The translations under genes and the position numbers were made by a program. From Campylobacterales bacterium (lineage in GTDB: Bacteria > Campylobacterota > Campylobacteria > Campylobacterales > QNZT01): a stretch of DNA of 8,350 bases. The notes below the pieces were generated by a model. That model had not been told where the DNA came from and made no database searches. It saw nothing but the letters and a program-made list of their open reading frames with translations. Shown piece after piece: positions 7,320 to 8,350 of this stretch. Within the stretch, counting starts at the first letter, position 1; each line of letters begins with the position of its first letter. Location of the stretch: positions 1 through 8,350 of the forward strand of contig DQTU01000323.1 of the NCBI GenBank assembly GCA_015662615.1, in the 5' to 3' direction.

Positions 7320-7505
7320 TTATCCTTGATATGTTTGATTTTTTCGTAAAATTTTTTGTAACTGTGTTTGAGCGAATTCAATTTTAATCGGTATCGATTT
7401 TCTATTTTGCTCACAAATCTGATTTAAAAACTGGTTCAATGTCTCATTGAGAGTTGAAATCATCATCCCAAACATCGAAAAGTACTGTTTACATCCTTTT
7501 AGCAT
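7320..7505 (-). CDS. Unrecognised 61-aa small protein, first gene of the B12 operon
   Basis: A 61-residue protein with no family I recognise. It is preceded by a near-perfect Shine-Dalgarno (AAAGGAGG, 7517-7510, 4 nt before the ATG), the best in the window, which argues for real translation. There is no clear signal peptide or full membrane helix. The N-terminal third (QYFSMFGMMISTLNETLNQF, 7-26) could form an amphipathic helix. The middle (KSIPIKIEF, 36-44) may be a strand, and the C-terminal third is a basic, glutamine-rich helix (QTQLQKILRKNQ). Cysteines are at 5 and 31. The stop lies 4 nt before the btuB ATG, and the btuB ribosome site is inside its last codons. It could be a regulator, an accessory protein or a leader peptide tuning btuB; nothing in the sequence decides between these. 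Confidence 0.68.
   Translation of the reverse strand: MLKGCKQYFSMFGMMISTLNETLNQFLNQICEQNRKSIPIKIEFAQTQLQKILRKNQTYQG
7323..7327 (-). promoter_or_regulatory. Shine-Dalgarno fixing the btuB start
   Basis: AAGGA with a 7-nt spacer to the ATG at 7315. It sits in the last codons of the upstream 61-aa ORF (CAA GGA TAA), so ribosomes ending that ORF arrive at the btuB start. It supports the 7315 start and translational coupling. Confidence 0.75.
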
Positions 7506-7509
7506 CTGT

Positions 7510-7517
7510 CCTCCTTT
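7510..7517 (-). promoter_or_regulatory. Strong Shine-Dalgarno of the 61-aa ORF
   Basis: AAAGGAGG on the minus strand, 4 nt from the ATG at 7505. It is almost fully complementary to the anti-SD, and much stronger than the sites of the downstream genes. It decides the start of the small ORF and is the main evidence that it is translated. Confidence 0.75.
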
Positions 7518-7532
7518 GTAAAATTTTCAAAG
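7514..7532 (-). repeat. 19-bp near-palindrome between operon promoter and ribosome site
   Basis: On the minus strand it reads CTTTGAAAATTTTACAAAG: outer arms CTTTG/CAAAG and inner arms AAA/TTT around a central T, with one mismatched pair. It lies just downstream of the putative -10 and overlaps the Shine-Dalgarno of the 61-aa ORF. It could be an operator or a weak hairpin. In such AT-rich DNA chance is possible. Confidence 0.35.
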
Positions 7533-7538
7533 ATTTTA
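7533..7538 (-). promoter_or_regulatory. Putative -10 box of the B12 operon
   Basis: TAAAAT on the minus strand, in the context TTATGATAAAATC, about 28 nt before the first start codon at 7505. A -35 is not convincing; many Campylobacterota sigma-70 promoters rely on the -10 and AT-rich upstream DNA. Transcription from here would give a leader of only about 20 nt. Confidence 0.35.
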
Positions 7539-7639
7539 TCATAAGGTCTTTAAAGTAAATAAAATATTACAAATTGAAATATTTTTTATTGATGTTTTAG
7601 ATTTATGATATGTTATGTTTATGAAAAATAGTGAGATTG

Positions 7640-7665
7640 ATATCTATTGTAATAGCAATTGATAT
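7640..7665. promoter_or_regulatory. 26-bp palindrome, candidate operator
   Basis: Arms ATATCTATTG and CAATTGATAT separated by 6 bp (TAATAG) match as inverted repeats at 9 of 10 positions. The site lies in the divergent intergenic region and covers the -35 of the plus-strand promoter. The size and symmetry suit a dimeric transcription factor; the regulator is unknown and no familiar consensus (Fur, FNR, CRP) matches well. Confidence 0.5.
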
Positions 7666-7675
7666 TTGATATAAT
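7647..7675 (+). promoter_or_regulatory. Sigma-70 type promoter toward the DUF2130 gene
   Basis: The -35 TTGTAA (7647-7652) and perfect -10 TATAAT (7670-7675) are separated by 17 bp. Transcription would start near 7682, giving a leader of about 105 nt before the DUF2130-type gene and covering the HicA-like remnant. The 26-bp palindrome overlaps the -35, as expected for repression. Confidence 0.6.
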
Positions 7676-7693
7676 AATTTGAAAAGTATATAG

Positions 7694-7767
7694 ATGCCAA
7701 AGAAGATTAGAGAGTTGATTAAAATGTTAAAAAAGCTGTGATAGAAGCAATTAAGAAGATATTTTAA
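7694..7767 (+). pseudogene. Possible remnant of a HicA-type toxin gene
   Basis: The ATG at 7694 opens a 15-codon frame, MPKKIRELIKMLKKL then TGA (7739-7741). Its sequence closely resembles the start of HicA (YcfA-like) mRNA-interferase toxins, which commonly begin MPKKIRELIK-LKK. Immediately after, in another frame, AVIEAIKKIF ends at a TAA (7765-7767); one extra base in the A6 run at 7729-7734 would join the two into a 24-residue peptide. The double-stranded-RNA-binding fold and catalytic histidine of HicA are absent, and no hicB follows. A deletion scar of a toxin-antitoxin locus is inferred. The match is short, no Shine-Dalgarno is seen, and chance or an unrelated short peptide cannot be excluded. 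Confidence 0.35.
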
Positions 7768-7786
7768 AACCGCAAAGGATAGCCTC

Positions 7787-8350
7787 ATGAACCAAACCAC
7801 CATCGCCTGCCCAAGTTGTGCTACCGAAATCGATATCAGTCAAAGTCTTTATGTAAAACTAGAGCAAAAAGCAAAACAAGAGTTAGAAAAAGAGGTTGCT
7901 CAGCACCGTTCTAAATATAAAGAAGCCATGGAATCTCTGAAGGCAAAAGAAGAAGCTATCAAAGCCCAAGAAGAGAAGTTTGCTAAAGAGTTGGAAAAAG
8001 CTACAACTGTCAAGGTCGAAGAGCAACTCAAACTTGAAAAACGAAAACTAGAGAGTCAAATCAAAGAAAAAATTACAGCAGAATCTAGTGAACAGATAGC
8101 ACTTTTGCAAAAAGATTTAGAAGAGCAGTCAACAAAAGTAAAAGAGTTAAATGCTTCTAAAGCGACGATACTAAAGTTAGAGCGTGAAAAAGAGGAGATG
8201 GAATCCACCATCACACTCAAAGCTGAACAAAATATGAATGAAATTCTAAAAGTTGAAAAAGAGAAGATTGCAAAACGCTCTCATGAACAAAACGAACTCA
8301 AACTCAAAGAGAAAGATGAGCAGTTAAATCAGATAAAAAGACAATTAGAA
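7787..8350 (+). CDS. DUF2130-type coiled-coil protein, N-terminal part (runs off right edge)
   Basis: An open frame of 188 codons with no stop in the window. It starts at an ATG 7 nt after AAAGGA (7774-7779), a good ribosome site. The N-terminus has a CPSC pair (Cys8, Cys11) in IACPSCATEIDIS, like half a zinc ribbon. From about residue 24 to the edge it is a long, highly charged Lys/Glu/Gln-rich coiled coil with no proline. This layout matches DUF2130 proteins (PF09903), usually about 400-450 aa with the conserved domain C-terminal, beyond this window. Their function is not established, so none is given. It is divergent from the B12 operon and has its own promoter; nothing links it to corrinoid metabolism. 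Confidence 0.8.
   Translation, partial: MNQTTIACPSCATEIDISQSLYVKLEQKAKQELEKEVAQHRSKYKEAMESLKAKEEAIKAQEEKFAKELEKATTVKVEEQLKLEKRKLESQIKEKITAESSEQIALLQKDLEEQSTKVKELNASKATILKLEREKEEMESTITLKAEQNMNEILKVEKEKIAKRSHEQNELKLKEKDEQLNQIKRQLE

Larger units (their letters stand above)
245..7505 (-). other. Corrinoid uptake and assembly operon (61-aa ORF, btuB-F-D-C, cobD, Cys-rich gene, cobQ)
   Basis: Eight genes lie on one strand with no intergenic space beyond 4 nt. The first gap is 4 nt (61-aa ORF to btuB). The remaining junctions overlap by 1 nt (btuB/btuF), 35 nt (btuF/btuD), 4 nt (btuD/btuC and btuC/cobD), 14 nt (cobD/Cys-rich) and 8 nt (Cys-rich/cobQ). The order follows the path of the substrate: outer membrane, periplasm, inner membrane, then cytoplasmic enzymes. 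No internal terminator is evident. That it is a single transcript is inferred from spacing and strand. Confidence 0.85.

Noticed and set aside
7316..7414. In-frame N-terminal extension of BtuB by 33 residues from an ATG at 7414
   Set aside because: It would bury the signal peptide behind a basic stretch, while the ATG at 7315 has a good Shine-Dalgarno and opens directly on a signal peptide. The extension is also the out-of-frame reading of the 61-aa ORF.
7636..7669. Fur or FNR box reading of the ATTGATAT-rich region
   Set aside because: Neither the TTGAT-N4-ATCAA spacing of FNR nor the repeated NATWAT hexamers of Fur fit without several mismatches; it is described only as a palindrome.
7603..7803. 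66-codon minus-strand frame with hydrophobic translation
   Set aside because: It starts inside the DUF2130 coding region, runs through the divergent promoter and palindrome, and has no convincing ribosome site. Its hydrophobic look is what antisense AT-rich DNA gives.
1..8350. tRNA, rRNA, CRISPR array, insertion sequence or attachment site
   Set aside because: No cloverleaf-like GC-rich segment, regular repeat-spacer series, transposase motif or paired long repeats were seen when reading through both strands.

Overview
The base composition (AT-rich), gene overlaps and protein sequences suggest a Campylobacterota (epsilonproteobacterial) chromosome, perhaps Sulfurimonas-, Sulfuricurvum- or Arcobacter-like. 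The genus is inferred from protein style only; no rRNA or marker gene is present.

Layout. Almost the whole window (7505 down to 245, minus strand) is one tightly packed vitamin B12 (corrinoid) uptake and assembly operon. In order of transcription it holds: an unrecognised 61-aa small protein with an excellent Shine-Dalgarno; btuB (TonB-dependent outer-membrane receptor); btuF (periplasmic binding protein, GTG start); btuD (ABC ATPase); btuC (FecCD-type permease); cobD (PLP-dependent threonine-phosphate decarboxylase type); a 130-aa cysteine-rich protein; and cobQ (cobyric acid synthase). Every junction from btuB to cobQ overlaps by 1 to 35 nt, so the genes are probably cotranscribed and translationally coupled. 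BtuB carries corrinoid across the outer membrane, BtuF captures it, and BtuCD brings it into the cytoplasm. CobQ and CobD are late pathway enzymes: CobQ makes cobyric acid, and CobD makes the aminoalcohol phosphate attached to it. The combination fits import, salvage and completion of corrinoids.

Left end (1-244). Downstream of cobQ are remains of a small two-helix membrane protein whose reading frame appears broken by one extra base, followed by the possible first codons of another gene running off the edge.

Right end (7506-8350). A 281-bp AT-rich divergent intergenic region separates the B12 operon from a plus-strand gene for a DUF2130-type coiled-coil protein that runs off the window. The plus-strand promoter has consensus-like -35 and -10 boxes with a 17-bp spacer, and a 26-bp near-perfect palindrome overlaps its -35. 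Between this promoter and the DUF2130 gene is a 15-codon ORF resembling the start of a HicA toxin, probably a gene remnant. I see no cobalamin riboswitch.

Novelty. The operon core is established biology. The parts most worth a second look are the 61-aa leader gene, the cysteine-rich protein, the palindromic operator, the HicA-like remnant, and a proline at the usual Q-loop glutamine position of BtuD. I see no clearly undescribed large system.
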